The notes under the pieces are model-generated. The model made no database searches. It was given only the letters and a program-made list of their open reading frames with translations, and was not told the DNA's origin. A stretch of DNA of 64,000 bases from Larus michahellis (taxonomy: Eukaryota; Chordata; Aves; Charadriiformes; Laridae), in contig NC_133896.1 of assembly GCF_964199755.1 (NCBI RefSeq), positions 97,588,200-97,652,199 of the forward strand. The letters are read 5' to 3'. A program made the position numbers and the translations under genes. Position 1 is the first letter of the stretch; every line of letters starts with the position of its first letter. Below, piece by piece: positions 24,742-36,900 of this stretch.

Positions 24742-24796
24742 TACCCATTCTCTTTTTCTCTTTAGAATAAGTCTTTTGCAAAAGGCAGCTTGGTCC

Positions 24797-24981
24797 CTAG
24801 CTGGTGGGAGAATGAGTCTCTAAGGGTCTCAGCGGTGGCGGGCTGCTGTTCAGATGTCTTGGTAGGTCCTGACCCAAAGATGTGATCACTGGATTCTGGG
24901 GATGGAGATCTCCTCTGGACCGGCAGCAATCTAGTCTTTCTACCTCTTCAACTGGCACTAGGCCTAGGCAGCAAGGGCTTC
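24797..24981 (-). CDS. BOC: BOC terminal coding exon
   Basis: Residues 1046-1106 and the stop codon at 24797-24799. Acceptor CCCTTTCAG. It begins [19 protein letters not shown], matching the end of human BOC, and finishes ETHSPTS. Confidence 0.95.
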
Positions 24982-27900
24982 CTGAAAGGGAAAGGAGCAA
25001 GAAACAATTACAATGGATACAGAAATGAGAGACACTGTGGTAGCTTTCTAGTCAATAGTCCACTTTATGAGGATAGGTACTCTGATCAAACAGGAATGTC
25101 TGCATTCTGAAAGTCCTGGCTACACGGGAGTTTCATCCTAATGCTTGCACACAACAAGTCTGATCCACACTACAGGGGTGGATCAATGGATGAGGTCCTA
25201 GGGAGATGGATTCACATAGTTTTTCAGGGACCTTGTTGTTTTACTAGCAGTCTGGAAAATGCAAAATTTAGAAGGACTAAAAAAAGGACAGTGTCTCTGC
25301 AACTGGAGGTGGGCATGTGCCCTTCCGGCAGCATACAGCTCAAGCTTTTGGAGGAATAAGAAATGTGTCCTCTAAAACTGACTGAGGCAATTTACAGCCA
25401 CCAGCTGGCTAGTATGGCCTTTCCATGCTGCTGTTCTATGCAGCATTAAAACTGTCCTTGGGCCGCAGAAGCAAGCATGAACAGAGCCATCAGAAAGGCT
25501 CTACAGTGACGTTTCCCTTCAAGATCAGCCTAAAATGATGCAATGAAGCAAGCACGGAGTTTTCCAGACCACTGACCTTGGTGGAACAGGGGATCCCGTC
25601 GAGCATCCAGGCCAGCGCCTCCCACTTTGCTGCCCATCACTGGATGATGGAGGCCAACATAGTGCTCTTGAATGTGAGGACAGTCATCTTGTGGCTGAAG
25701 AAGCTGGTGAGTGGAGTCATCTGGGAGACTGTAGAGGAAAGAGCTGTCTTCTGTTCTTGAGTTGGGCAATCTGGGGAGGCAGACAAAGAGGTTTAGCACT
25801 ATTCATAGATCTTTCCTCTTTGAAAGATATGATCTATGTAACATCTCAGCCAGCTGCACCAATGCAATGACATAGAGCATTCCTAAATGAGGGGAAGAGC
25901 AGAAATTATGATGTACTGGCAGGATGGGAATGAGGTGATGGGACCTGGTATCCACGATTCAGAAATCTAGTGAGTGCCACAGGAGCTGGGAGGAGTGGTG
26001 CCCCCCGAGGAACCATGGGAATAACGACTTGACGTCTGAACAGTAGAGACACAAAGCACCTGCAATTGGACCCTGGTCAGATTCTGGGGCAGCTGTTTAT
26101 CAGCATCTAGTCATAGATGTTAGCGTCTCTCATCCTTACTTTTCAGCCTCCCACTTAGGAGCAGGGGGAGGAAAAGGGGCCAAGGGGAGGTAGGTCTTGG
26201 CCACCTCTACAATTAAATTATCCCTCCCTCAAACCATAAGAGACACAAGCTGTACAAAGACAATTTAGACCAAGAAGGGGTAGTGATGGAGCATGTATTT
26301 GTTTCCCAAGCAAACTGGGACAGATGGGAGCATGCTGAGGGCAAGCTTTTGTGAGCATGTAGTCTTGTGGGCCCCACCATGTTGTTCCACCCTCCCCCTC
26401 CATAAGCCAGGGCTAACCTGGAGGGCTGGTAGTCTTGCTGGGCAGTCCCGTTTTGCAGCACTCTCGCCTGGAGCAAGGCGTTGGTCTCCTCGTGTGACTG
26501 GAAGGAGAGAGAAGGATTCTCAGCAGACCAACACCATAAAGCAGCATTAGAGGTGGGTGCTGATCTGGGAGCCAGAGCCATGGGGCAGACGTGAAGCTCT
26601 TATGACAGAAGGCAGAGAAAGCTGAAACTTTTGCTACAAAGGACAGAGTAGAACTGAGCACTGAAAAGCTCACTTCACGCCTACTGCTGAATCACTGGGG
26701 GTGATAACCAATTTTCAGCTGTGGCACTGCCTTGGCCTGTGTTACTATTTACACACAGAGTGCTCAACCGCGTCGGCCCCTCTGAGCTTTGCTCAGGAGA
26801 AAGAGGAACCTTTCCCATAAGAGTAGCCTTTGCTCACTGCCTCCTCTATGCTTAGAGCCACCACCCCAAGAAACCACCTCTTTACCCAGTGTTTTGGAGA
26901 CCTTTCCGTTCTTCCCTTGTTTCAGACCCCACTGCAAAGGGGAGATCTCGTTTAAGAAGGAGCCAGTCTTGCCACTTCTACATGCTGCAAAGGGTGACAG
27001 CCATGTCTGGAGAAGCCCTCTCACTTCAACCACGGCCTCCAGCTCATGCCAAACTAACTGTCAACCGCAAGTGTGGACATACCTGTGGCACTTCATCTGG
27101 ACTGTAATCTCGAGGCTTGGCGCTTGCATAGCCCACTCCTGCAGAGGGGCAGATGCCATTCAGATGGGCCCCATTAGCGTAGGGCTGCCCATTAACATAG
27201 GGATGTCCATTGGCACGAGGAGCAGAGATGCCCCTCAGAGGCACCATGGTGTACTGGCAGGATGATACCAGCAGCCCAGCTCCTGGGAAGCCCATGTCGA
27301 TGGTTTGCTCTGCAGATGGAAGAAAAAGGAAGTCTGAGGCCAAAAGCAGAGGCAAAGCTGAGCTTCTTGAAGTGAGCTGCCAGCAGGGATAGTGTTAGGC
27401 TGTTCTATCAGGCAGCTATTTTGGCACTCAAAGCAGTCGTGGAAAGAGATGGTGGAAAGGGGCTCTATATGTAGGCAAACAGAATGCCCCCTTCCTCCTG
27501 TTCTAGTCCTGTAGTTCCCTCTCAACAAGATAAGCAGGACAAGGGACAAACTGTGGCCTTTGTCTTTATGGGGTTCCACAGGACATTTGGGACTTGCCCT
27601 CTGCCCACCCTCTCCCTACTTCCGAGAACATGCCACCCTCACATTTTGGGTGTTTGACCCAACTACACCCAGAGTCAGATCTAATCCACAGGGCAGAGCA
27701 CATCTTGTAAATCAGCCCTCAAGAAAGAACCCTTACTCTGCTTGGACCAGGCCCTCCACAGGCAAAAGGGGATGAAAGCCACGATGAGGAGTACGATAGA
27801 GCCCAGCACAACGCCTACAATCAAGTATGGCAAGTCGCTGGAACGGGCCACCATGGCTCCTGTCCCCAGGCCACTGTGCCCACCACTGAGTGGGGGATGC

Positions 27901-30900
27901 TGCTGGGGGGCCACTGTGGAGGGTGGAAGACGACCTGGCAGACCAAGAGACTTCCGAGCTGCAAAGGAAAGCGAGAGAGAGAGAGAGAGCATTAGACACA
28001 GACATGGCAGAGGGAACAGCAGCCTGCTCCAGGGATGTCTATGCTGCTGTGGCGCGGATAGACTTCTACGGTGGCTTTAAAGAAATGCTCCTGCATGACA
28101 GAGGGTTTCCTAGGCTGAATATGCAATATTGCAGTACAGACAAGTCCTCTGTGCTTGGCTTATGGATTTACCAGGCTCTTGGGCTGCTAAAGCAAAAGCA
28201 AAAAGGAAAATAGCTTCTCCAAAGCACACACTTGGACTTAATGCTGTTCCTATCATGACAGCGCAGCTGCTTGGAAGACAACAAGGGACCTGCTTATAAC
28301 CAAACACAGGAGTTCAGCGCAGCAAGGGAAAGTCAGCCCTTCTGGTTCCCATCACCATCTATGTGATACTTAGGGAAAAAAAAAAAGGTAACTGCTACTC
28401 TGAGGGAAATGGTCATGGACTCTGCACAAGAGCTCTGTGAGCACTGGTATAGTTCAACAAGGCCAAGGGCAAGGTCCTGCACTTGGGTCGGGACAATCCT
28501 CATTATCAACACAGGCTGGGGGATGAAGTGATAGAGCAGCCCTGCAGAAAGGACCTGGGGGTACTCGTGGATGAAAAGCTGGACATGAGCCAACAATGTG
28601 CGCTTGCAGCCCAGAAAGCCAATCGCATCCTGGGCTGCATCAAAAGAACCGTGGCCGGTGGATCCAGAGAGGTGATTCTCCCCCTCTACTCTGCTCTTGT
28701 CAGACCCCACCTGCAGTATTGCATCCAGCTCTGGAGCCCTCAGCACAAGAAGGACATGGACCTGTTGGAGTGGGTCCAGAGGAGGGCCACGAAGATGATC
28801 AAAGGGCTGGAGCACCTCTCCTATGAAGGCAGGCTGAGAGAGCTGGGGTTGTTCAGCCTGGAGAAGAGAAGGCTCTGGGGGGACCTTATAGCGGCCTTCC
28901 AGTACCTGAAGGGGACCCATAAGAAAGCCGGGGAGGGGCTGTTCGCAAGGGCATGTAGCAATAGGACGAGGGGCAATGGTTTTAAACTAGAGCAGGGTAG
29001 GTTTAGAGTAGACATTAGGAAGAAGTTCTTTACAAGGAGGGTGGTGAGACACTGGAACAGGTTGCCCAGAGAGGTGTTGGAGGCCCCATCCCTGGAGACA
29101 TTCAAGGCCAGGCTGGATGAGGCTCTGAGCAACCTGATCTAGTTGAAGATGTCCCTGCTTACTGCAGGGGGGTTGGACTAGGTGACCTTTAAAGGTCCCT
29201 TCCAGCCCAACACATTCTATGATTCTATGGGTATATACTGATTAACAGCATCAACAAGCCTATGCCCCTCTGCTCCCCAGTGCTGCCTCCATGTCCTTGC
29301 CTGAGCTTGGATGACACACTGTCAGGCAGGGACGGTACCTGCCTTGCCGTGCTCGGACAGCTGCAGGTGGGGATAGCAGCAGGCTGCACTCCCAGAGGTG
29401 CCCTGTGAAGCTCGTTACCTTTGGTTTCACAGATCATCACGTTGCTGAACTCGCTTTCGCCACCCTCGTTGAAGCATTGCATCTTAATGTCATACGAGGT
29501 CTCTGGTTGCAGGTGGCTGATGGAGTGCCAGTACCGATCTCCTGAGGAGGGAACACACACACGGTGCCGTTAGCTTCCTTGGGGAACATGCAGCTGGCCC
29601 AGCTGTGCAGCAGTGCTAAGTAAAGCAGGCCGGGACAGCAGCAGCAGCAGCAGCAGCAGCTGCCTTTTGTGCTCCTTCTGGCCGTATGCTCTTCCAGAAG
29701 GAACCAGCAGCTGGGACCAGTCTCTCAATATCTCCTACCTTCCACCACGTCCTTCTTGTAGTCGCTGTCATTGTCACTGTCAGTGGGGCGGTAGTAGATG
29801 TAAAAACCGTGGATGGGAGTGTTGTTGTTGCTGGCTGGGATATACTGCAGAGAATGGGAGGGAGAGCAGAAATTAGCAGAGATGTCTGTGCTCCATATTG
29901 TACTAGGTGAGGAGCAGTGGGGATAAACGGGATGGGAAGGATAAATGGGAGGAAAACTGGGGGATGTTCCTTGTGTTGATACTGGTTTGCACAGTAAGGG
30001 CTTCCTTCCAAGAGCTCAGTGCTTTTTTATGCTCTCACACCTTGCTTCTCTCAGGTAACAGACAAAGCATGAGTCTGGTCCTGTCACCCCACACATCCAG
30101 CACTCTGTTCCCTCTCAGCAGCTGCAGCCAACGCTTCCGAGAAAAAATTCCTCAGCAACAGCGACTCAGCTGGGCAAGGACAGGCGCACCTTCACCTTGA
30201 CACCAGTAGGCTTGTGGCTTCCAGACAAACTGCATCATGCCATGAACCCGTGACCACAGGAGTCTTGTGTTTCCGAAGACAGCTCTGTTGCTCCCCCACC
30301 CAGGGCAGTACTGTCCCAGCTCCATGTGTTCTTCCTGTCTTTCCCCCAGTATTTTATCAGCCACTGTTTGTGTTTAAATGGGCAGCAGTGTCCATCCTGC
30401 CCTTCAGCAATTTCTGTCTAGAAGCAGCTAGGAGAGAAGAGGGCAACGTGTCCCTCTGAATAAGCTCTAAGCTGTTGGAAACACTTGGTTCTGGGCTTGT
30501 GATCCAAAAGATCCTGCCCGCTCCTAAAAATCCTCTGGGGTGGACAGTGTAAATTATTATCAGCACTTAGGACTGCTACCCAGAAAGTGAGAGTGAAGGA
30601 CATATCTGCTGAAGACTACTGGGACAGAAAGAGGTGCTAATGGATTCCAGGAATTTGGCCAGCAGAGCAAGCAGCCGCCCTGTGCGTTGTTGAACTGTGC
30701 TTGTTGAACAAAATGGTCAAGACCCTGAGGTTACCCGCTGAAATGCCTCCTGTTGGATGCTGGATTCAGATGAAAAGGGTTTCCCAGGCTCTCTGGCTTA
30801 CCCCACTTCTATGTGCACCAAGCCCAATCCTCCTTTGCTGGAGGGAGCTATTGGATCCCAGACCCATTTGTGGTGGTGACAGGCTCCAGCGTGGTAACCT

Positions 30901-33900
30901 TGAAGATGTGTAAGCCAGGCAAGTAGCACCCACACATCTGCTTCCTGCACATTCAGGGATCTCCACCCCTACAAACCTTACCATCCACTTCAGCATGATG
31001 GTGGTCTCATTGATGGCATCTGTGAAGGTGATGTATGGCCCAGCCACAGGGCGCTCGTAGACTCGGTTGCTGTACCCAGACACCACGTATGGCCGAGATG
31101 CTGCACTGGGCTCGCTCTCTCCCAGGATGTTCAGTGCCCGGACACGGAATTTATAGGACATGCCTTGGGGGAAAAATGGGAAATAAAAAAGTTGCAGAGA
31201 TGGGAGTCTTCCAAGACTTCTCCTGTCAGCATAGGCCTAACTGTGGAGAGGTGCTACATCTTCTCCTGAAGCAGAGAGCTTACAGAGAGGTTTTGATCAA
31301 AGTACAAACACTGAATGGCCAGATTTCAGCCATCTGCTAGATGGAGCCTGCTTTCATTTGCCTTCCCCAGTTCCTGTCTGGATGGTCTAGAGGTCAGGCG
31401 GCAGTCAGTGTGTGGGTGGATTCAGAGATGCCTGAAAGGATGTCCTGACCCAAACGCAGGTAAAGGCAGGCGTTATTCCTCTAGTATGTGGAAATTAAGT
31501 ACACAAACATCAGTTAAAAGCTCAAAGCCTAAATAACTTTTACCCAAATGTTGTTTTAGTGGTCTTTAAATTGGGGTAGATATATTGCCCTTTTAAGCTG
31601 TCCAGCTCAGTAATTACATCTTTTCTCCTGAGAAGTGCAATGGGAATTGCGTGCCCATCTGTCTTGCCTGTGGCTAAGGAAAGTTCTGTCCTGTCTAGTA
31701 AATGGCAAAACCAAATGCCTTCAGTAACTATATCCTGTAATACAGAAAAGCATGCAAAAGCCTCCCTGAGGGAGGTCAAATCTATGCTGGTCTTTGCAGC
31801 TGGAGAAATTGGATCTGCAGCTTTTCCCCATGCCTCTAAGGCTGGAGCTGGGGAGGCTTTGTTTCGCTCGCACAGACCAGGGCTAAGCATGACGTGACAG
31901 ATGGCCAACCATCCTACAGGGACTGCACAGCTTTCCTACAGACCCTCCAGGAAGCAGGGAGGAGAACACCTGCCTACCTTTCTCCAGGCCTGGGATTTCC
32001 ACAGAGAGGCGAGAGGGAGGAATGTCACTGGTGGCCAGGACCCAGTCTCCCAATTTCTTCAATTTCTTATATTCCACACGGAAAGACTGGATGGGGAACC
32101 CGCCATTCCCACGGGGAATCCAGGTCACGTACACAGATGTCTCTGATGCCATGGAGATGGTTGGACGGTCCGGTGCCTCTGGAGCTGCAAGGAACACGGA
32201 AGAACATCAGGACATGAACCACATTCCTTCGTTAGAGTTAGCACCCCCAAATCCTCACTCCTTTCAGTTTGGGCCGTGCAGACATCTTTTACTCCTGCTT
32301 GCATCTTGCTCCTTTTCCACTCCCAGCTCAAGTAGGATAAGACAAGGTTTGAGGAGTGTACACCCATCATGGAAGGGAGAGCAGTGAGAGGTGGATGCAG
32401 GAATGGAAACAGAGCAAAAGGCCTGGCTGATGTGGAAGCAGCGAGCAGGGGGAGACTGACACTGGGGACAGATGAGTGTAGGAGACGAAAACAGGAGAGA
32501 CTGGGAAGAACCAGCTGAGGAGGAAATAGGGAAAAGTTCTGAACTGTAGAAATGTAATTTGATAGGAAAACAATCAGAAAATGGGAGGGAAAGAGATTAA
32601 CTGAGCTGTGGAGACGAAAGCAAAGGCAACACAAGAATGAGCATGGGAGACTGCAGGAGGGGACTTCACAGAAAGGACAAGGATTGAAGGAGAGCATTTC
32701 ACAGAAAGGATAATGGCACTGGTGAATAATAGTAATGGCAGACACAAGGTGGGAAACAGTGAATTGGATTAACCAGGCACGAACTGATGTTTCTCCACTG
32801 CAGCAAAATACCCAAATGGAGCACCCTGCACCCCTAGAATGGGCACTAACTGCCCCTTGTCAGGGCTTGGCTGAGACAGGAGGATGCCAGGACCTGCAGG
32901 AACTTGGTTGCCCCTTCTCCCTCGCATTTCCCCAGCACCCACTGGTGCACAGCAGCTTGTTGGTCCTGTGCACCACACATTTGCAGACTCCACGGCAGGG
33001 CTTGAGGAACCCTCCATGTGAAACTCAGCAAGAAACAGAGTTTCTGACAAGTCCTTGCATTAATGGTGGGGACAGGCAGTGGGAACAGTCTGATTCTCCT
33101 AAGACTGACTGCCTGGCACGTGCAGTAGCAGGGGTGTCTGAGAAAGACCTCTCCTCATCAGGAGCTAGAGACCACCCATCCAGCTTTGGACAGTCTTGCT
33201 TTACTCAGTGGAGACTTCAACCCCAGCGTGGCCTGGCCGCTGTCACCCACAAGAGATCCAGCACCCCTCGCCCTCCCTCCTTGCCCAGTTCAGGGAGGGC
33301 CTTACGGGACAGACGGCTGTTGTCAGACGGGTTACTGCTCTGAGTGCTCGTGCCTGGGTCGTCCCTCTGGATTTGCTGCTCTTTGCTGGCAACAATCTCT
33401 GGTTTTGGGCGCCGGCCTGTGCAGAAGGGAGAGGTGGCGTTAGTGACACGAAGATGTGGCTCAGAGTTAATTTTTGCTGTCATGAGCAAAGAAAATATTC
33501 CCAGCCACACTGATGAGGTAAGTACTCTCTGGACTGAAATACCCTAGAGGTTCAAACCACTCAACCTGCAGGCAGGAACTAAAGCTAAAGGGGCACGTTT
33601 GTTAAACTGTTAATAGGTGTTCACCCCCAATATTTAATTTTCTAAAACTTTTAATTGGTTTTCTTGAAACGTGGCTAGATTTCTGCCTGAGAAGGTAGTA
33701 ATTATCACAAGATGGGACCCTGAGGGGAGATGTGAGCTAGCCCACCACCATGGGGAAGGTTGCTACAAAGGGAATGTCATTCCCCACACCTGCTGGAGAC
33801 AAGAAAAGCAGCCAGGGGACAGAGGGACTTAGTGGAGACATTTAGAACATCCTTTTAGTGGCAAAAACAACTCAGCACCAAGCAGACTGTATGGGAAGGC

Positions 33901-36900
33901 CTGGAGTTTCCTTTAGTGCAGGACAAGCTTTCAAGAACAGATTAAACAAACACCTGTTGGGAACAACCCCCACAGGCTGATCCTGTCCCCAGGCAGAGGA
34001 TGGATTAAATGACCTCCTGACATCCCTGCCAGACCTGTTTTCTACGGTTCTGCAGGTGTCCAGCTGAGACACTGAGGAAGGAAGGGACTTACTCCAACCC
34101 CGGCGAAGGGGAAGAGCTGATTTTCCCCATCCCATTTCAGTCCCACCCTCCGCTTTCCCTTCTGACAGAGTCGCTCTAAGCTCAGGGCAGGTGGGCTTCC
34201 AGAGCAGAAACAGCCCCTCTGTCCTAGGGTTGGTCCCTGTGCCTCAGGGCTGGGGCGGGATGTTTCGGGGGGGCCCTCCCCTGACTCAGAGCAAAACACC
34301 CAGGGAAAGGTTTGACCTTTACCAGTCCGGAAGGTCACCATGGCCGTCTGTCCCTCGCCAGCACAGTTGTGAGCGGCCATCTCCACCTCGTAGAGGCTCC
34401 CAGGGTCCAGCCTGGTGAGGGTCAGGCGGTGCTGCGAGGCTGGGACGTCCCTCACTGTCCAGCTGTCCGAGGCGTTGGTGACCTGCTGAGAGACCAACGC
34501 GGGCGTTGCAAAGCTGGGGGCAGGCTGGGTTTCTTGCCCCCACCAAGGTCAGAAACTTTCATGCCAGGTTTTGTATCAACCAGGGCTACCTTCCCTGCCC
34601 AGAGGCCAGTTCCCTGCCTGCAAAGGTATGAGATGTTTCCAACCTGATTTTGCAAAGCTGAAGGATCCAGGTATAAGCAGGACAAGTCCCCAAGCACCAG
34701 GGTGTTTTCTTGACCCCAGAGGTTCACCCAGTTCTGTCCACTGGTCCCCTCTGATACCACAGCCCCTCAACACACACAGAGCTCTGGCGCAGGCACGCTC
34801 AACAACGGCAGCATTAGCCAGAGGCTCAAGCTGCTTCAGGAACCAAACTTCTCCTGCAGCCCAGCTGCTGAGCAGCTTATTTAGACGCTGGCCATTTCCA
34901 TGGGATGAGGTACCTCGGACACCACTTTGATCGCCTGGACCTAAACCATGTGACTAACAGCTTTTTATCCAGTTTTATCCCGCCTCACCGCTGGCACTTT
35001 CTGGCTGAAATGAGGAACCGTAATGTTTGAGCACAGGGTTCCGCAGGGAAGAGACTGTGGTCCCCCGCAAAAGGCTTGGAAACACAGTTGGTTTTTCAGT
35101 GATGCCCCGACATCCCATGTGGAGGGGGAGGGAAGGTGGGACCTTCCTCCTTCTCCCCAGCTGCAAGGATAATATTTTTGCAGGCAAACAGGCAGGACAC
35201 TGAAGTGACCCAGTGCCGCAAGGAGCATTAGCAATGCAGGCAACGCAACAAAACGGAAATGCCAAGACTCTGCCGTATCATTCATCTTCTCCAAGCGTTT
35301 GACACTGACTGATTAATGCCTGCCTCGTTTTATTTTTATTCCCAAGCCCGCCGAGTTGTGAGGCCAGGGTGGGGAGCCCTAAAGACTGCCAATATCCAGG
35401 AAAGAAACAGAGAAATTCTTAAGAAACAAAGATAATGGCTGCATGGCATCTGACTGCTTGCAGGCTGCTGAGATTTTAGGGGCAGTGTAAGAGCAGGGGA
35501 AAAAAAAAAAAGACACATCCTCAGATATTTTCCAGAGGAGAACCAGACCCTTGCCCAGCACAAATATAAGCCTCCTGTTAGTAGGTTTTACTTTCCTTAT
35601 AGCCATCTTTCACACAAAGAGCCTTTTCTTTTGTTGCTGAATTGATTTCTTCCCTCTCTGCAGACATGCTTTTCTAGTCAGAGATGTCAAAACCAGATCA
35701 TTATATAACTTGATCCTGAGGATCTCTGATAGAAAGAGATTCTTTCTAAACAAGTTTAAGGGTTATTGGGACTAATTCCTTCCCACACAATCCTTAAGCA
35801 TCCCAAGAAAGAGTCTCCAGCTGAGAATTTGGACTACACTGAAAACATATTACTGCAAACTGCAGTGACCCGCGGTGACCTCCACTGCCCTACAGCCCCT
35901 TCCAGGTGAAGCGCTGAAAAACAAATAAAATATGGACAAACTCTGGTCTGCAAGTCAGGATCGCATGCAGAATTGGTAGTTACACGATACACCATCGGGG
36001 GACAAATCCCTTCTTGGCAGACAACCAGAGCCAACGCTGTGGTGAGGCCTTTGGCATCTTTTGTTTTTTATTTAAGCTTGCCCTATTGTGTTCTTGTGTT
36101 GGCATCTTCTGCCTTTGTTTAAAGGGCTCTTTAAAGAGATGGTTAGTTGAAACCCTCAGCTTAAGTTTTTAGAAAGAAATCAAGGATGTGTAGGGATTAT
36201 AGCAGCCTCCTATTATACCGTATTTTCACAAAATCAAACAATTCCAGGAAAATAGATATATATATTCACAAATACTTGAAAATAGTGCCTTGCAGTGGCT
36301 GGGAATCCAAAACATGCCAGATCTGGAATGTACTCAAACCCCAAAGCCTGTCTCTCTCCTGCAACTCCCTGCCTACCCAAAGGAAATATGAGAAGCAAAC
36401 AAATTCAAGCCCCTTTTTTCCCACTTAGCTGCAGCACAATGAGAAGAGATGCTCTACACCTCAAAAGCAGAATTTTCACCTCAACAACGCTTCGCTATTT
36501 AGAGAAACCGCTGGGCTGCAGCTCTGCCTGCATTCTGCCTGTGGTGCTGAGGAGCACCTCAGAGGGCAGGAGCACCTGGGCTCAAGCAGGGCTCGGCAGT
36601 GCACCATGCGCTCACCAGCCAAGAGACGTGCTCAACAGTGCGCTGCCTTTCAGCTTCCAGAATAAAACTGGTGGTTGAGGACCTTCCCAGAAGATTTAGC
36701 ATGGCTATGACGGCTCTCTGCCGGCTCGTCACAGTCACTGAGCATGGGTGCTTCAGTGCTGCTGAGCAGGGCTGGCACACGCAGCAGAGGCGGGCTGCTG
36801 CTCAGTGTCCTGCAGCCCGAGCCTTTCAAGGCAGAGGTGTCCCTGTGGCTTGTGCCAATACAAAAGCATTACAGAGCAAGTCATTGTGCAATCTGCCCTC

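Larger units (their letters stand above)
22791..24796. other. Tail-to-tail junction: 3' UTRs of CFAP44 and BOC
   Basis: No coding exon is seen between the two stop codons. The left part should be CFAP44 3' UTR and the right part BOC 3' UTR (read leftwards). A TG-rich stretch lies at about 22976-23016. Open frames of 100-140 codons here overlap each other in several frames and have no recognisable products. Confidence 0.75.

Noticed and set aside
28596..28826. Extra open frames within the CR1 copy at 28452-29229 (both strands)
   Set aside because: They are shadows of the CR1 ORF2 frame in other phases.
32125..32745. 206-codon - strand open frame covering part of a BOC exon region
   Set aside because: It runs in a different frame from the true FN3-2 exon (31978-32184) and is rich in Leu/Pro/Ser/Phe without any domain.
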